DNA of 15,122 bases, from positions 25,396 through 40,517 of the forward strand of contig CAQLOA010000002.1 of assembly GCA_948829205.1 (NCBI GenBank), read 5' to 3'. Positions 1 to 9,170 of the stretch are shown one piece after another (position 1 is the first letter of the stretch; the number at the start of each line of letters is the position of its first letter). Under the pieces are notes generated by a model that was not told the DNA's origin, ran no database searches, and was given only the letters and a program-made list of their open reading frames with translations. A program made the translations under genes and the position numbers. The DNA comes from an uncultured Eggerthellaceae bacterium. Its GTDB lineage: Bacteria > Actinomycetota > Coriobacteriia > Coriobacteriales > Eggerthellaceae.

Positions 1-1112
1 GATCAGTGGCGCATCGGACAGGTCGGCCGCCGCATGCCAGCCGGCGAAGGTGTGGCCTTCCCAGACCATCACGTCCGCCCCAGGAAGTCGAAAGGCGGCG
101 TCGCTGGTCCGATAGCTCTCGTATGCGGACAAATCGATGGTGTCAGGAGGGGTTGCTCCCACGCCATCTACGCCCAGGTTGTAGGAAATCGCATAGTTTT
201 TGGGTTCCCATTTTGCGTAGTAATGCTTGTCGCCGCTTTGTCCGGCAGCAACCTCGGTTACCGCGCTGCCGGCAAGCTCGGCATTGTCGAACCATCCCAG
301 GAACTCGTACCCCGGACGCTCGTAAAGAGGAAGGGTCACCGGAGTGCCATAGGTGTAGGACGACACGCCCGTCTGCTCGAACCCGAGCGTTCCCCCGTTG
401 GGCGAGAACGTGATGGAGTAGATGCCGAGGTCCCACTTGGCGAAATAACGCTTGTCGCCTCTGGCCTCGGGTGGGATGGAGGTTACAGGCAGACCGCTGA
501 ACGCCGAGTCCTCGAACCATCCTGCAAACGTATGACCCTCCCATACCATCTGGGAGGCATCAGGCAGGGCCGCGCCTGCACCGCCTTCGTACGTGAACGT
601 GGAATCCACGCCCTCCACGAATGCGCCCTCGCCGGGCTCGAGCGTCACGTTGAACACAGGCCTGTACCACTTGGCCACGAAATGTTTGTCCCCGACGGCA
701 TCCACGCCTATGGCATCCACCGGGTCTCCCTCGAAGGACGCGCTGTCGTACCATCCTCCGAACTCGTAATTGTCCTTCGCTGGAACCGGAAGCTGCGATC
801 CCTCGCCAAATGTGTAGCTCGTCACGTTGCTGCCCTGGACTATGCGTCCACCGTCCAGGTCCAGCGTTACGCTGTATACATTAGGAGTCCAGGCGGCGTA
901 GAACGTCAACGCCTCGGTCTGCCCTGCCGGAATCTCGGTCCGAGGGCTTCCGGAAAGAGCTTCGTTGTCATACCAGCCAGCAAAGGTGTACCCCCTGCGA
1001 GCAATGTTGTCCGCAACAGGAAGAGTCGCATCCTGTTCGTTGTTATAGGTGTCGGGAACGTCAAACCCTTCCGCCCATACACCGCCCTTCGGGTCAAGCA
1101 TAAGCGGGTACG
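1..1112 (-). repeat. InlB B-type (Flg_new/List_Bact_rpt) protein repeats in the metallopeptidase tail
   Basis: Five consecutive repeats of about 70-78 residues encode the end of the visible metallopeptidase. Approximate spans are 1112-880, 879-669, 668-436, 435-204 and 203-1 (cut by the window edge). Each carries a GYTFAGWYD-like core (variants NYEFGGWYD, GHTFAGWFE, GYEFLGWFD, GHTFAGWHA). Each complete unit then ends in an aromatic-Ala-Lys/Ala-Trp motif such as FVAKW. This is the InlB B-repeat/Flg_new family, small beta folds that act as surface stalks in Gram-positive proteins. The units differ at the DNA level, so they are old duplications rather than a recent tandem expansion. Confidence 0.88.
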
Positions 1113-4100
1113 TGACCGCGTCCGGGTCGTATGGATCGACCACGACCTTGGAAGGGTAGGAAGCGAACGAGCTATCGGTAGCAGCCACGCGCACTTCGTA
1201 CGTTCCCGCCACAACCGGCGTCGAAGACGACGTGATCGGAATCCATTCGGCATCCGCTGCGGCGCCAGCACCTTCGCCTGCACCAGCATCTGGCTCGGCG
1301 CTTCCTCCGACATTCGCAGCCGAAACGGAATCGGAGGCTCCGGCACCGGCGTCCGCCACCGGCCTGTATTCAAGAGCAGGCATGAGGCCGGGGCCGACCG
1401 TCAACACATGGATCGCGCCCACCCCTTTGGAATTGGCGCGAACGCCCTTGATGTTGTCGGCATAACCGTTCTTCGGGCGCGATGAAAGCTCTACCGTCTT
1501 GATGAAGCTGTAGCCCTTCCCTGACCATTTTGAGGCGAAATACAGGCTTATTGAGCGAGTCCCCTTCAATTCGGTTTCCGCATTGTCAAATCCTTCGTAT
1601 TCGATGATCTCGGTCAGATCGACACTATTCGGATCTTCGGATATTACTGAGAAGAAAATAGGCGCCGAAGCGAAACCGTCGTCCTGCCAATCGCCTTTGT
1701 ATATCCCGCTTCCAGGAAGGTCTTTGAGGCTTCTGAACGGCAGGTTATGCAGGCATATCATCTTGCTTGCGTCGAAGTCCGTTCCCGAGCATACAAGTTT
1801 TTCGTTCTTGTAATCGATCGCAATGTCTAAGTCATACTGCGCGAAAGAAGCCCTGTTGCCCACAAACCGCAGCATGGGATAACCGATTTCTATGGTTGGA
1901 TCGAATTCCCAAACATCGGCATCGAATCCAAGATTTTCATATACCGCGGCGCCGTTATACAGCATGGGGAACGTGTAGGAAATGTCTTGCAGCTCTTTGC
2001 TTAAATGCCGCAAAAGCCCCAAATCCGTTCGCGCATACTTCACGCCGGGCACCGCATCCCCAACAAGCGAAGCGCCAACCGTAATCGATGCATCCTCGTA
2101 GCAGTTCACGAAGGCTTCCTCGGCTGGAGCGGTCATCTTGGCAAGACGGCCAACGTTACCATTGGTCGGATTCCCGAGACCGAAGCATGCGGATATTCTG
2201 GTATTTTCCGCATCATAAAGATTGTTGCTAGAGTCCTCGATGTCTCCCAGAACGATGCCGTTCTTGCCGTTCGTAACCGTAGACGACATATTCACCTTCG
2301 AAACGCAACGTTCCAGTCGCGCCGAACAGGTTACAGCCCCGACAACACCTCCGCAAGACACTCCGTATGAAGCCAAAGCGCCTTGCACGTAGATATCGCT
2401 CAGGTCGCTGTTCACCACACGACCCGCGATGAATCCCGCATAGCAGCAGTTGCCTTGAACCGAACTGTTGCCATTCCATAGCCTGCCGTTCGTGACCTGG
2501 ATGCGGCTGAACCGCGAACCGCCGACACGCCCTTCGCCTCCTGATGCGTTGATTCCTCCGTCGTCGCCGACGACGAACCCGATACGATAGCGGCCTTGCG
2601 CCGACACTGTGTCAAGATACAGGTCCTCGAAGACGCTCTTCGCGCTTCGTCGCGCTATCAGAGCTACGTTGTCCCCCGCAGCAGCATCCTGCATATTGCT
2701 CGAGCTCTTAAGCGTGAAGTCGCGTATCTCGGCAAAAAACGCCTTGTCGAACAACGATACCCCGGAAAGCCCCGTTATCGTATGACCGTTCCCGTTGAAC
2801 ACCTTGGGGTCAATCTGTGTTCCGTTCATGAATTGCGTAATCACGGACAGCTTCTTCGTCTCGGCTGCATTGTTCGCGGAAGACCACTCGGAAAGGTCAA
2901 GGTCGGCCATGAGGTGGAACTTGTTCACGCCAAGCCTGATATCGTCGTTGATGCCGACGAAGTCGTCGACCGACCATATCTGGCGCTCGAACCTCGTATA
3001 GGTGATGTTCTCAAGCTCGCAGTTCACAGTGGTTAGGGCCACGGATTCGGCTCCGACGCCTTCGAGCGTCAGGTTCTTGATGTATGCGTGGCGCGCCCCC
3101 TCGAAAAGACCGCCGATCGGAGATCCCTTCACGTAGACCTTGTGCCCTTGCCCGTCGAACTTGCCGTAGAAGACGCCGCTGAGCAAAGCGCCTCCGGCCT
3201 CGAACTGAATGCTGCTGCAGTCTATGTCGCTGTCGAGAACGTAATTGCCTTGCGGGTTGTCTGCGACCTTCAGAAGGTCGCTCAGGTTGTTGATATGGGT
3301 GACCGGCTTCTGGTTCTCGTAGATGCCGTAACGGAAATCGTCGGTGGTACGCTTCATCATGTAAAACATGCGCGTGCGCAGCGAGGACATGGATCCCAGG
3401 TTGCGGTCGTGCATGCTCGCATCGGACTTGAGGGCCACCTCGAACTTGTCCACCAAGCTGTCGAAGTCGGCATAGGCTAGATTGTCTTTCTTGGCCTCGA
3501 TGCCGCTCCACGTCTTCATCTGCCATTCTTTGTAGGACGAGCAGCCCGTGATCTTCATGAGCTTCTGCAGGTCGTTGCCGCCGGCGCTTCCATAGGTCGC
3601 GAACGCGTCATAGCCCTCGCGGCCGAGCATGCGGTACATCATCACCTTGAAGGAACGGGAATCGGGGTAAAAGGTGTTGGCATGCACGGGGAACCACCAG
3701 GCGCCGCGGTTGTCCTCGGTGACATACGACTGCCTCTGCCAGGTTATGCTGCCGCCGTCGGGGACACCCGGGCGCAGGAACAGCTGGTTGTCGTAGACCT
3801 CTTCGATGGTCTCGAACTTCTTGGAGCCGTCGTTGAACACGGACGCATTCACTGGCATGGTGGACACGGTGCCGTCGTACTCGCCAAGTACCTTGCTTCT
3901 TGAGCAGAGGACGCTGGTGTTGGTGCCGGAATCCAGAGGACTGTTGCCGTTCTGCCCGCTGAACCACACTTGGGACGCCACGGCGTTCTGCTCGTCCTTG
4001 TCGAGTCGCAGGAACGCAAGAAGCGCAGCGTAGTCCAGCATGTCAAGGGTCTCGTAAACCTTCTTGTAGAAGTCGTCCGTCTGATCTTTTCCGTAGATCC

Positions 4101-7014
4101 TGTCCCGGTCGTAGTTAGACATGCGATCGTTCAAGACGTCGTAGTCGTAGCAAAGGTTGAGAACCGGAGTCATGGCCCCATGGCCCTGGGTGAGAAGGCC
4201 GTCGGTGAAATCCTCGTTGGAGGCCCCATCGCGGCGTCCGGCACCCAGGAAGACGTCGTTGTCGATGGCATGAGCCAGCTCGTGCGACCAGTAATAGGAC
4301 CAGCCACAGCCAAGGGAGGTGTAAGCGAGGAACAGGATTCGCTTGTTAGTGGGCGACATGTTGTAGGTGGCCGCAGCCGCGCCCTGGCCACCGGTGGTGT
4401 CGTAGAGCTCGCTTACGTCGAAGAAGTTCTTCTGCCAGGGGTCTTCGGTGTAGTGCTTGCCCCATAGTCCTTGACTCTCGTAGTAGACGTTCTGGGCGGT
4501 TCCGTAATCGTATCGGGAGGTCATGTTGTCCAGCGTCAGAACGATGGTTGTGTTCACTCGTTCCTTGCCGACTATGGTCGCCACCGTCGACGAGTACTTG
4601 GCGGCATACGGGAAGATGTTGTCCAACCTTGCCTTGAAGGCCGCCCGCTGGGCATCGTTGAACTCGAAGTTGGCAGGAGCGTTGTAAATGTAGGTGGACC
4701 CGCAGGCGAACAACATGGACGTAGACCCCATGTACATGGCGCCGGGTTCCATGGTGAGCCAGATGGGCAGGTAGTCGGGATAGCGCCGCGACGCCTGGTC
4801 CCAGCCGCGCCAGTAGAGCTCTGCGGTTTCGGGATGACCGTCGACGACAGGAGGCTCGTACTCGTGGTAGAACGCGATAGTGGACATGTAGTCGGCGAAC
4901 CAGTTGGCGACGTCCGAGTAGTTGGACGTTCGCATGACGATTGTCCTGATCAGCGTGGGAGAGTTGTATATTCCCGTGAACGGCCCGAGCCTGGTGTTGA
5001 TGACCGTGTTGGACAGCAGGCGAATCATGGAATACGAGAGCATGGTGTCCGAGCGCACGTCGTAGGTCATGTTCACCAGCGAAAGCCCTGGCTTCACCAC
5101 CCCGCCACGGAAGGCCACGACAAGGAACGCGTTCGCATTGTTCTGGTAGCCCGTCTCTTCGCTGCCCCCGATGCCGAAGTTCAAGAACCTGTCCCAATAG
5201 GTGTACAGGAACAGCAGGTTGAACATCTTCAGCTCGACCGCATGGGACTGCCAGTTATCCGTGGGCTTGGCGTTCTCCGCCTGGTTCATGTAGTAGTTCC
5301 ACAGCGGGGACTCCGAGTACATCGGATTCCAAGTGGGTATGTTAGTCAACAGGTTCGCCGCCACTTCCTCGGCCTTGTCGTGGATGTTGCGATCGAAGTA
5401 GTCGCGCACGGTACGATGCATCTTCACGTCGGACTTGAACGGGGCGAAGTAGTTGTTGTAGGTCTTCGACCGGATGAACGCCGCCATGCGGTCGATGCCG
5501 GGCTTTGCACCTTCTCCCAACGTCCAGAAGTCGGGCTGGTACAGGATGCCCGCCTCGCCCATCGTGTACGAGGCCGTAAGCGACTTGGTCCCCAGGAACT
5601 GCAGGTCGCTTGTTTCGGACGTGCCGTCCGAGAAGTAGACGACGTTGCGGACGATGTCTTCCTCTTCGCCCTCCAGCATGCTCACCTTCATGCCTTGGGT
5701 GGCGTGCACGGGCCAAAGCTCCTGAATGGTCTTGCTGTAGAGCCCGCTGGTTGTCGGGATGGCGTTACCTGACCTTACGATGTCTTCGTAGGACGCATAG
5801 GGCGCCAGCTTGTAGGCGTTGCGGTAGGCCTGATCGCGATTGGAATCATAACCCGGCGTGCTTGCGATGTTCGCCATCATGGTGGCATCGTTTGCCGATG
5901 GCTGGCCTGTGAGAGTCTTTACATAACCTTCCCAGTCGGCGCCTTTCGTGTACAGCACTTCGAAGGTCTTCGCCTCCTCGCCAGCGGCTACTGGCAGCTG
6001 CAATGTGACGTAGATGCATCCATCCCTCAAGCTTGCGGACAGCACCGGGCTGTAGAACGAAGGCATGTTGATCATCTGCACGTAGGCGGTATGCCTGTTG
6101 AGGTAATTGTTGATGTAATTGACGAAGATGTCCTGCGTCTGCGGGGTCCCGGAGTTGTCGTACAGGATGACGGACTTTATGTCCTTCAGCACCACGTCGA
6201 TGGAATAGGAGCCGCTTTGGGCCTGAAGGCCCTGAGCGTCGTACAGGCTTGCGGCGCGCGACTCCGCAAAAGCGGCGGCACCCCCGGAAGACGCCGTATA
6301 CAGGAACGGGCCGTACTCCCCTGGCTGGCTGACCAAAACGTCTTCCGAAGTCAGCGTGGGGTCGTAGGTCGTCGAGGCTTCTTCGGCCTCGCGGGCTTCC
6401 CTTTGTGCGGCTTCGACGTCCGCCTCGGTGAAGGTGGCAACGGCCTGCGCCTCGGCGGCCAGCCGATTGGCCTCCTGCTGGCGCTCTTCGTCTTCGCGCA
6501 TGGCGTCCTCGAAGCCGTCCTGCTCGTTCGCACACCTATCGGCAGGGTCGCCTTGCTCGCCTTCCATATATGCGCCGGTAAGCGAGTCGACGACGAACTC
6601 GTCGTTCAGGTCTTCCTCAGTGATGGTGCCGTCGGCTAGGTATCCGTCAAGTATGGCCTGCTTCTCTTCGTCGGTCTTGGGAAGGTTGGCCAGGTCCATG
6701 TTGCTTTCCATCGAGGGCAGGGCATCGCTTCCCGAGGTGACGTTGCCGTAGGCGTCGACCGTGCTTCCGTCCAGGGCGAGCTGCGCATAGATCTGCTCGG
6801 GGTGCGAAGCGGAGATTTCGGACGAGGACCCTTCTGGCGACGTCTCAACGGAAGAGGGTTGGGAAACCCCATCGACGGTTTCGGCATAGGCCGGAGCGAT
6901 CTGGGAAAGGGGGAACGCCGGCATGACAAGGGCCGCCGCGATGACGATCGAGACGGCGGCGCGCATGCCGCCCTTGGCATTTGTTGTCAGCGCCCCTCTC
7001 GGCACCTTCGGCAT
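1..7014 (-). CDS. Secreted ZmpA/B/C (M26-like) zinc metallopeptidase with beta-helix and InlB B repeats, partial at left edge
   Basis: The reading frame stays open for 2338 codons from ATG 7014 and runs off base 1, so the C terminus is missing. Residues 1-45 form a signal peptide: basic residues, a hydrophobic stretch, then a likely cut after AYA. Residues 164-214 are charged and probably coiled coil. The zinc site is HELAH at 911-915, followed by a GAGRRDG motif and Glu934 as probable third ligand. Further on come the family-like NRGAWWFPVH and DSRSFKVMMYRMLG motifs. These match peptidase M26 (ZmpA/B/C, IgA1 protease). Residues about 1237-1715 are GLUG-like beta-helix (LDSDID, FDGQGHKV). An Ala/Gly linker lies near 1880-1920, and InlB-type repeats start at 1968. 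The likely role is cutting a host glycoprotein outside the cell; the substrate is not visible. ATG 6966 is an alternative start with AAGG nearby; ATG 7044 is in frame but almost leaderless. Confidence 0.9.
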   Translation of the reverse strand, partial: MPKVPRGALTTNAKGGMRAAVSIVIAAALVMPAFPLSQIAPAYAETVDGVSQPSSVETSPEGSSSEISASHPEQIYAQLALDGSTVDAYGNVTSGSDALPSMESNMDLANLPKTDEEKQAILDGYLADGTITEEDLNDEFVVDSLTGAYMEGEQGDPADRCANEQDGFEDAMREDEERQQEANRLAAEAQAVATFTEADVEAAQREAREAEEASTTYDPTLTSEDVLVSQPGEYGPFLYTASSGGAAAFAESRAASLYDAQGLQAQSGSYSIDVVLKDIKSVILYDNSGTPQTQDIFVNYINNYLNRHTAYVQMINMPSFYSPVLSASLRDGCIYVTLQLPVAAGEEAKTFEVLYTKGADWEGYVKTLTGQPSANDATMMANIASTPGYDSNRDQAYRNAYKLAPYASYEDIVRSGNAIPTTSGLYSKTIQELWPVHATQGMKVSMLEGEEEDIVRNVVYFSDGTSETSDLQFLGTKSLTASYTMGEAGILYQPDFWTLGEGAKPGIDRMAAFIRSKTYNNYFAPFKSDVKMHRTVRDYFDRNIHDKAEEVAANLLTNIPTWNPMYSESPLWNYYMNQAENAKPTDNWQSHAVELKMFNLLFLYTYWDRFLNFGIGGSEETGYQNNANAFLVVAFRGGVVKPGLSLVNMTYDVRSDTMLSYSMIRLLSNTVINTRLGPFTGIYNSPTLIRTIVMRTSNYSDVANWFADYMSTIAFYHEYEPPVVDGHPETAELYWRGWDQASRRYPDYLPIWLTMEPGAMYMGSTSMLFACGSTYIYNAPANFEFNDAQRAAFKARLDNIFPYAAKYSSTVATIVGKERVNTTIVLTLDNMTSRYDYGTAQNVYYESQGLWGKHYTEDPWQKNFFDVSELYDTTGGQGAAAATYNMSPTNKRILFLAYTSLGCGWSYYWSHELAHAIDNDVFLGAGRRDGASNEDFTDGLLTQGHGAMTPVLNLCYDYDVLNDRMSNYDRDRIYGKDQTDDFYKKVYETLDMLDYAALLAFLRLDKDEQNAVASQVWFSGQNGNSPLDSGTNTSVLCSRSKVLGEYDGTVSTMPVNASVFNDGSKKFETIEEVYDNQLFLRPGVPDGGSITWQRQSYVTEDNRGAWWFPVHANTFYPDSRSFKVMMYRMLGREGYDAFATYGSAGGNDLQKLMKITGCSSYKEWQMKTWSGIEAKKDNLAYADFDSLVDKFEVALKSDASMHDRNLGSMSSLRTRMFYMMKRTTDDFRYGIYENQKPVTHINNLSDLLKVADNPQGNYVLDSDIDCSSIQFEAGGALLSGVFYGKFDGQGHKVYVKGSPIGGLFEGARHAYIKNLTLEGVGAESVALTTVNCELENITYTRFERQIWSVDDFVGINDDIRLGVNKFHLMADLDLSEWSSANNAAETKKLSVITQFMNGTQIDPKVFNGNGHTITGLSGVSLFDKAFFAEIRDFTLKSSSNMQDAAAGDNVALIARRSAKSVFEDLYLDTVSAQGRYRIGFVVGDDGGINASGGEGRVGGSRFSRIQVTNGRLWNGNSSVQGNCCYAGFIAGRVVNSDLSDIYVQGALASYGVSCGGVVGAVTCSARLERCVSKVNMSSTVTNGKNGIVLGDIEDSSNNLYDAENTRISACFGLGNPTNGNVGRLAKMTAPAEEAFVNCYEDASITVGASLVGDAVPGVKYARTDLGLLRHLSKELQDISYTFPMLYNGAAVYENLGFDADVWEFDPTIEIGYPMLRFVGNRASFAQYDLDIAIDYKNEKLVCSGTDFDASKMICLHNLPFRSLKDLPGSGIYKGDWQDDGFASAPIFFSVISEDPNSVDLTEIIEYEGFDNAETELKGTRSISLYFASKWSGKGYSFIKTVELSSRPKNGYADNIKGVRANSKGVGAIHVLTVGPGLMPALEYRPVADAGAGASDSVSAANVGGSAEPDAGAGEGAGAAADAEWIPITSSSTPVVAGTYEVRVAATDSSFASYPSKVVVDPYDPDAVTYPLMLDPKGGVWAEGFDVPDTYNNEQDATLPVADNIARRGYTFAGWYDNEALSGSPRTEIPAGQTEALTFYAAWTPNVYSVTLDLDGGRIVQGSNVTSYTFGEGSQLPVPAKDNYEFGGWYDSASFEGDPVDAIGVDAVGDKHFVAKWYRPVFNVTLEPGEGAFVEGVDSTFTYEGGAGAALPDASQMVWEGHTFAGWFEDSAFSGLPVTSIPPEARGDKRYFAKWDLGIYSITFSPNGGTLGFEQTGVSSYTYGTPVTLPLYERPGYEFLGWFDNAELAGSAVTEVAAGQSGDKHYYAKWEPKNYAISYNLGVDGVGATPPDTIDLSAYESYRTSDAAFRLPGADVMVWEGHTFAGWHAAADLSDAPLI

Positions 7015-7125
7015 CCCCTTTGGCCTTCGGCTGCAAAACCACATAGATAATGCAAATTATACAAGGTCAGAGGGTGTTTTTGCAACGCTCAAAGACAGCG
7101 TGGCGATGGTATAACAGGAAGCGAA
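7015..7125 (-). other. Intergenic gap between the two giant surface genes
   Basis: The gap contains a promoter for the metallopeptidase (annotated separately). A 5-bp hairpin, ACGCT at 7085-7089 and AGCGT at 7097-7101 with a 7-nt loop, abuts the -35 box. On the minus strand no run of T follows it, so I do not call it a terminator. Read-through from the upstream gene into the metallopeptidase is therefore possible. The metallopeptidase start at 7014 has only a modest ribosome-binding site, AAGG at 7024-7027, nine bases upstream. Confidence 0.6.
7056..7085 (-). promoter_or_regulatory. Sigma-A/70-type promoter of the metallopeptidase gene
   Basis: Read on the minus strand, a perfect -10 box TATAAT (7061-7056) is preceded by TTGCAA (7085-7080, 4 of 6 matches to the consensus) at an 18-bp spacing. 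Transcription would begin near 7049, giving a leader of about 35 nt before ATG 7014. That spacing argues against the in-frame ATG at 7044, which would leave only about five leader bases. The TTGCAA box is itself palindromic and touches a small hairpin at 7085-7101, which could be an operator; that last point is speculative. Confidence 0.7.
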
Positions 7126-7140
7126 TCACGCGCGGCGCGA

Positions 7141-7242
7141 GCGGGCGACGAGGCCAACCACCAGCGAGAGCACTCCGAAGCAGGCACCCAACAACCCAAG
7201 CGCCAAGGCTCCGTCCATCGCACCGTCGCCGGTGTCCGTAAG
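7141..7242 (-). other. Cell-wall-anchor-like C terminus (LTDTG, membrane helix, basic tail)
   Basis: LTDTG is encoded at 7242-7228, where gut actinobacterial wall proteins normally have LPxTG. It is followed by Gly-Asp, about 22 hydrophobic residues and an Arg-rich end (ARSRRA). The order and spacing match a sortase sorting signal. The sequence Leu-Thr-Asp-Thr-Gly is not the canonical motif, and no sortase gene is in the window. A plain C-terminal membrane anchor is the main alternative. Confidence 0.6.
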
Positions 7243-7348
7243 CGAACCGCCTGCGCCCGTGCCTGCGTCGCTCCCGAGTCCGCTGGGGACCCTGATCGGG
7301 TCGCTAGGGGTTGGCGTACCGGGAGTGCCGGACGCGTCGGGTGTGTTC

Positions 7349-7393
7349 GGGGTGCCAGGGGTGCCAGGCGTGCCAGGGGTGCCAGGCGTGCCG
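7349..7393 (-). repeat. Five 9-bp tandem units coding the Gly-Thr-Pro stalk
   Basis: On the plus strand, five consecutive 9-bp units (GGGGTGCCA, GGGGTGCCA, GGCGTGCCA, GGGGTGCCA, GGCGTGCCG) lie at 7349-7393. On the minus strand they encode alternating Gly-Thr-Pro triplets, flanked by degenerate copies out to about 7316 and 7402. This is a typical extended, Pro-rich wall-spanning spacer before an anchor. Because units are nine bases, slippage would change stalk length without shifting the frame. Confidence 0.85.
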
Positions 7394-7860
7394 GGCGTGG
7401 TAGGACCGTCAGGGACTTCCCCTTCCTCTACAGGGACCACTTCCAGCGTGTACAGCTTCTGCAGGCTGGGATTGTCTCTGTGCCTAAGCTCGATGTCCCA
7501 GAACTCGGACTGCGAAGCGTCACGCGCGACGGCATAGGCCTCGGCGGCGTCACGTGCGACCGCCACGCCGCAGGCATCGTCCACCGAGAACGCACCGAAG
7601 AAGGCCTCGAGGGGATGCGCAAGCGCTTGTACGTGCCTGCTTATCGAGTAGATCACACCGTCGGGGACCTTCAGGTCGAAGTCTTCGGGCTTGGTCGGCA
7701 TCTTCGAGCGCGGCACCTTGATGCTCCCATGCAGATGGCTCTCGTCAGCCTTGACCCAGTCGACGGACTGCTGCACTCCGGTGCCGAGGTCGAGCGAGAA
7801 GAGAACCACGTCGGAAAGGTCGGGCTCGTCAGGGTCGGGATTGTCGGGTACCACCGGGTC

Positions 7861-9170
7861 GACGAGCGAGTCGACGTGCGCGGTCAGCCTTCCTTCGTTT
7901 CCGGCCTTGTCGTAGAACACGATCTCGTAGTCGCCGTTGGCCGTGTACTCGTAGGTGCCGTCGCCTTCTGCGAAGGTGATCTCTTCGCTGGGGTCGACCA
8001 CGCGCACGACCATTTTGCCATTCGCCTCGTCCATGTCGTAAACGAGCGATGCGGTGGGGGGTATCCTGTCGATCCAGTCCACCTTCGCCTCGGCGGTGCC
8101 CTTGTTTCCAAGGGCGTCTTCGAACTCGAAGGTGAACTCGCCGTTGTCGGTGAATGCATGCGTGTATCCACCTTCGCTCGTGACCTTCACGGGTTCTGAG
8201 AGATCCTCGAGCATAAGCGTTGCCGCAACAGACTGGTTGGTGGCCGTCGGCTTATCATAGGTGATGGTCGCCTTGGGTGCCTCACGATCTATCCAGTCGA
8301 CCTTGACCGGATAGCTGCCCTGCATGCCGTCGGGATCGAGGTACTGGAAGGCGAACTCTCCGCTGTCGGTGAACGTATACGTGTCCTTGCCGTCGTTGTT
8401 CATTATGCGGTAGCCGTCGGGGAGCTTGATCGTTGCGTCGACCGGGTCCTTCGTTGCCTCTTCCGTCGAGAAAGTCACTTCTACCTTCGGCGCGTGTTTG
8501 ATCCAGAACACGTTGGCAGTAGCAGTTCCCATGTTGCCGGCGGCGTCGACCATCTCGAAGGTGAAGTCGCCGTTGCTGTCGAACGTATGCGTCTCCCCGC
8601 CTTCGCTCGTTATGGTCACACCCTCCTTGTCTGGCTCCACCGTTGCAACGACAGGCTGGTCGGTGATGTCGGTGGTGCTGTAGGTGACAGTGCCGGTGGG
8701 TTCCTCGCGGTCGATCCAGTCGACTGCGATCGTCTTGTTGCCGACGTTGCCCACCTCGTCGACGAACTGGATTTCTACCGAATCGTTCTCGGTGAACGTG
8801 ATGTTCTTAGGGTCGGAGCTCAACGTGCCGTCATAGGGCTGGCCGTTGCTGTTGAGAATGCTGACGCCCTCAGAGATGATGGTTACGGGCTCGGTGAAGA
8901 TCATCGTGGCAACGACGTCGGCGTTGGTGGGCTCGGTCGTGCTGTACGAGACGTCCATGTCGGGCACCGTCTTGTCGATCCAGTTTACGCTCGCCTCAGC
9001 AGAACCGCGGTTGCCGCTGTCGTCGACGAACTCGAAGGTGTGCCGTTCTCGGTGAACGTGTGCGTAGTGGCACCGTTCTCTGTGTTCGTCACAGTGATGG
9101 GCTTGCTGGGATTGACGAGCTCTGCCACGATGTCTTGATTTGTCTTGCTGGTGATGCTGTAGCGCACCTT
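7861..9170 (-). repeat. Six bacterial Ig-like protein repeats of about 65-87 residues
   Basis: Approximate unit starts on the minus strand are 9170, 8967, 8693, 8484, 8268 and 8052. Each unit has a YSTTxxTN-like opening, an SEGGxTHTF-like strand, TFEFxDxxGNxGTA, and usually a closing WID. Such repeats form beta-sandwich stalks on Gram-positive surface proteins. Unit 1 carries the 4-base gap that splits the gene. Unit 2 is longer, with an inserted segment around 8880-8800. The family assignment (generic bacterial Ig-like) is from pattern only. Confidence 0.75.

Larger units (their letters stand above)
7126..9041 (-). pseudogene. 3' part of the frameshifted surface protein: Ig-like repeats, stalk and wall-anchor-like tail
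   Basis: This frame continues the 8985-12257 gene after a 4-base gap at 9040/9041. A start is formally possible at GTG 8967, but it lies inside a repeat unit with no promoter or ribosome site, so I treat the segment as the severed 3' end. It encodes the end of Ig-like repeat 1 and repeats 2-6 (to about 7860), each with a YSTT-like strand, a TFEFxDxxGN motif and a WID end. A uncharacterised segment of about 140 residues follows (about 7840-7430), then a Gly-Thr-Pro stalk. The C terminus is LTDTG, a hydrophobic helix (about 7206-7141) and a basic tail, the layout of a sortase signal but without LPxTG. The stop is TGA 7128-7126. With this frame restored, the protein would be about 1711 residues. 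Confidence 0.82.

Noticed and set aside
34..1485. Long plus-strand frame of 483 codons opposite the InlB repeats
   Set aside because: It is antisense to a continuous coding frame with clear InlB motifs; its product is Arg/Val-rich with no domain. High GC keeps opposite frames open.
4471..5772. Plus-strand frame of 433 codons
   Set aside because: Antisense to the metallopeptidase; no recognisable domain and no ribosome site. A GC shadow.
7085..7101. Hairpin ACGCT/AGCGT as a terminator of the upstream gene
   Set aside because: The stem is only 5 bp and no T-run follows on the minus strand.
7126..8967. An independent 613-residue gene starting at GTG 8967
   Set aside because: The start lies inside an Ig-like repeat, with no promoter, ribosome site or signal peptide. 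The frame continues the upstream gene after a 4-base gap.
9037..9044. Programmed ribosomal frameshift
   Set aside because: No slippery heptamer or obvious stimulatory structure is visible, and the 4-base gap against sister repeats is better explained by a deletion or sequence error.
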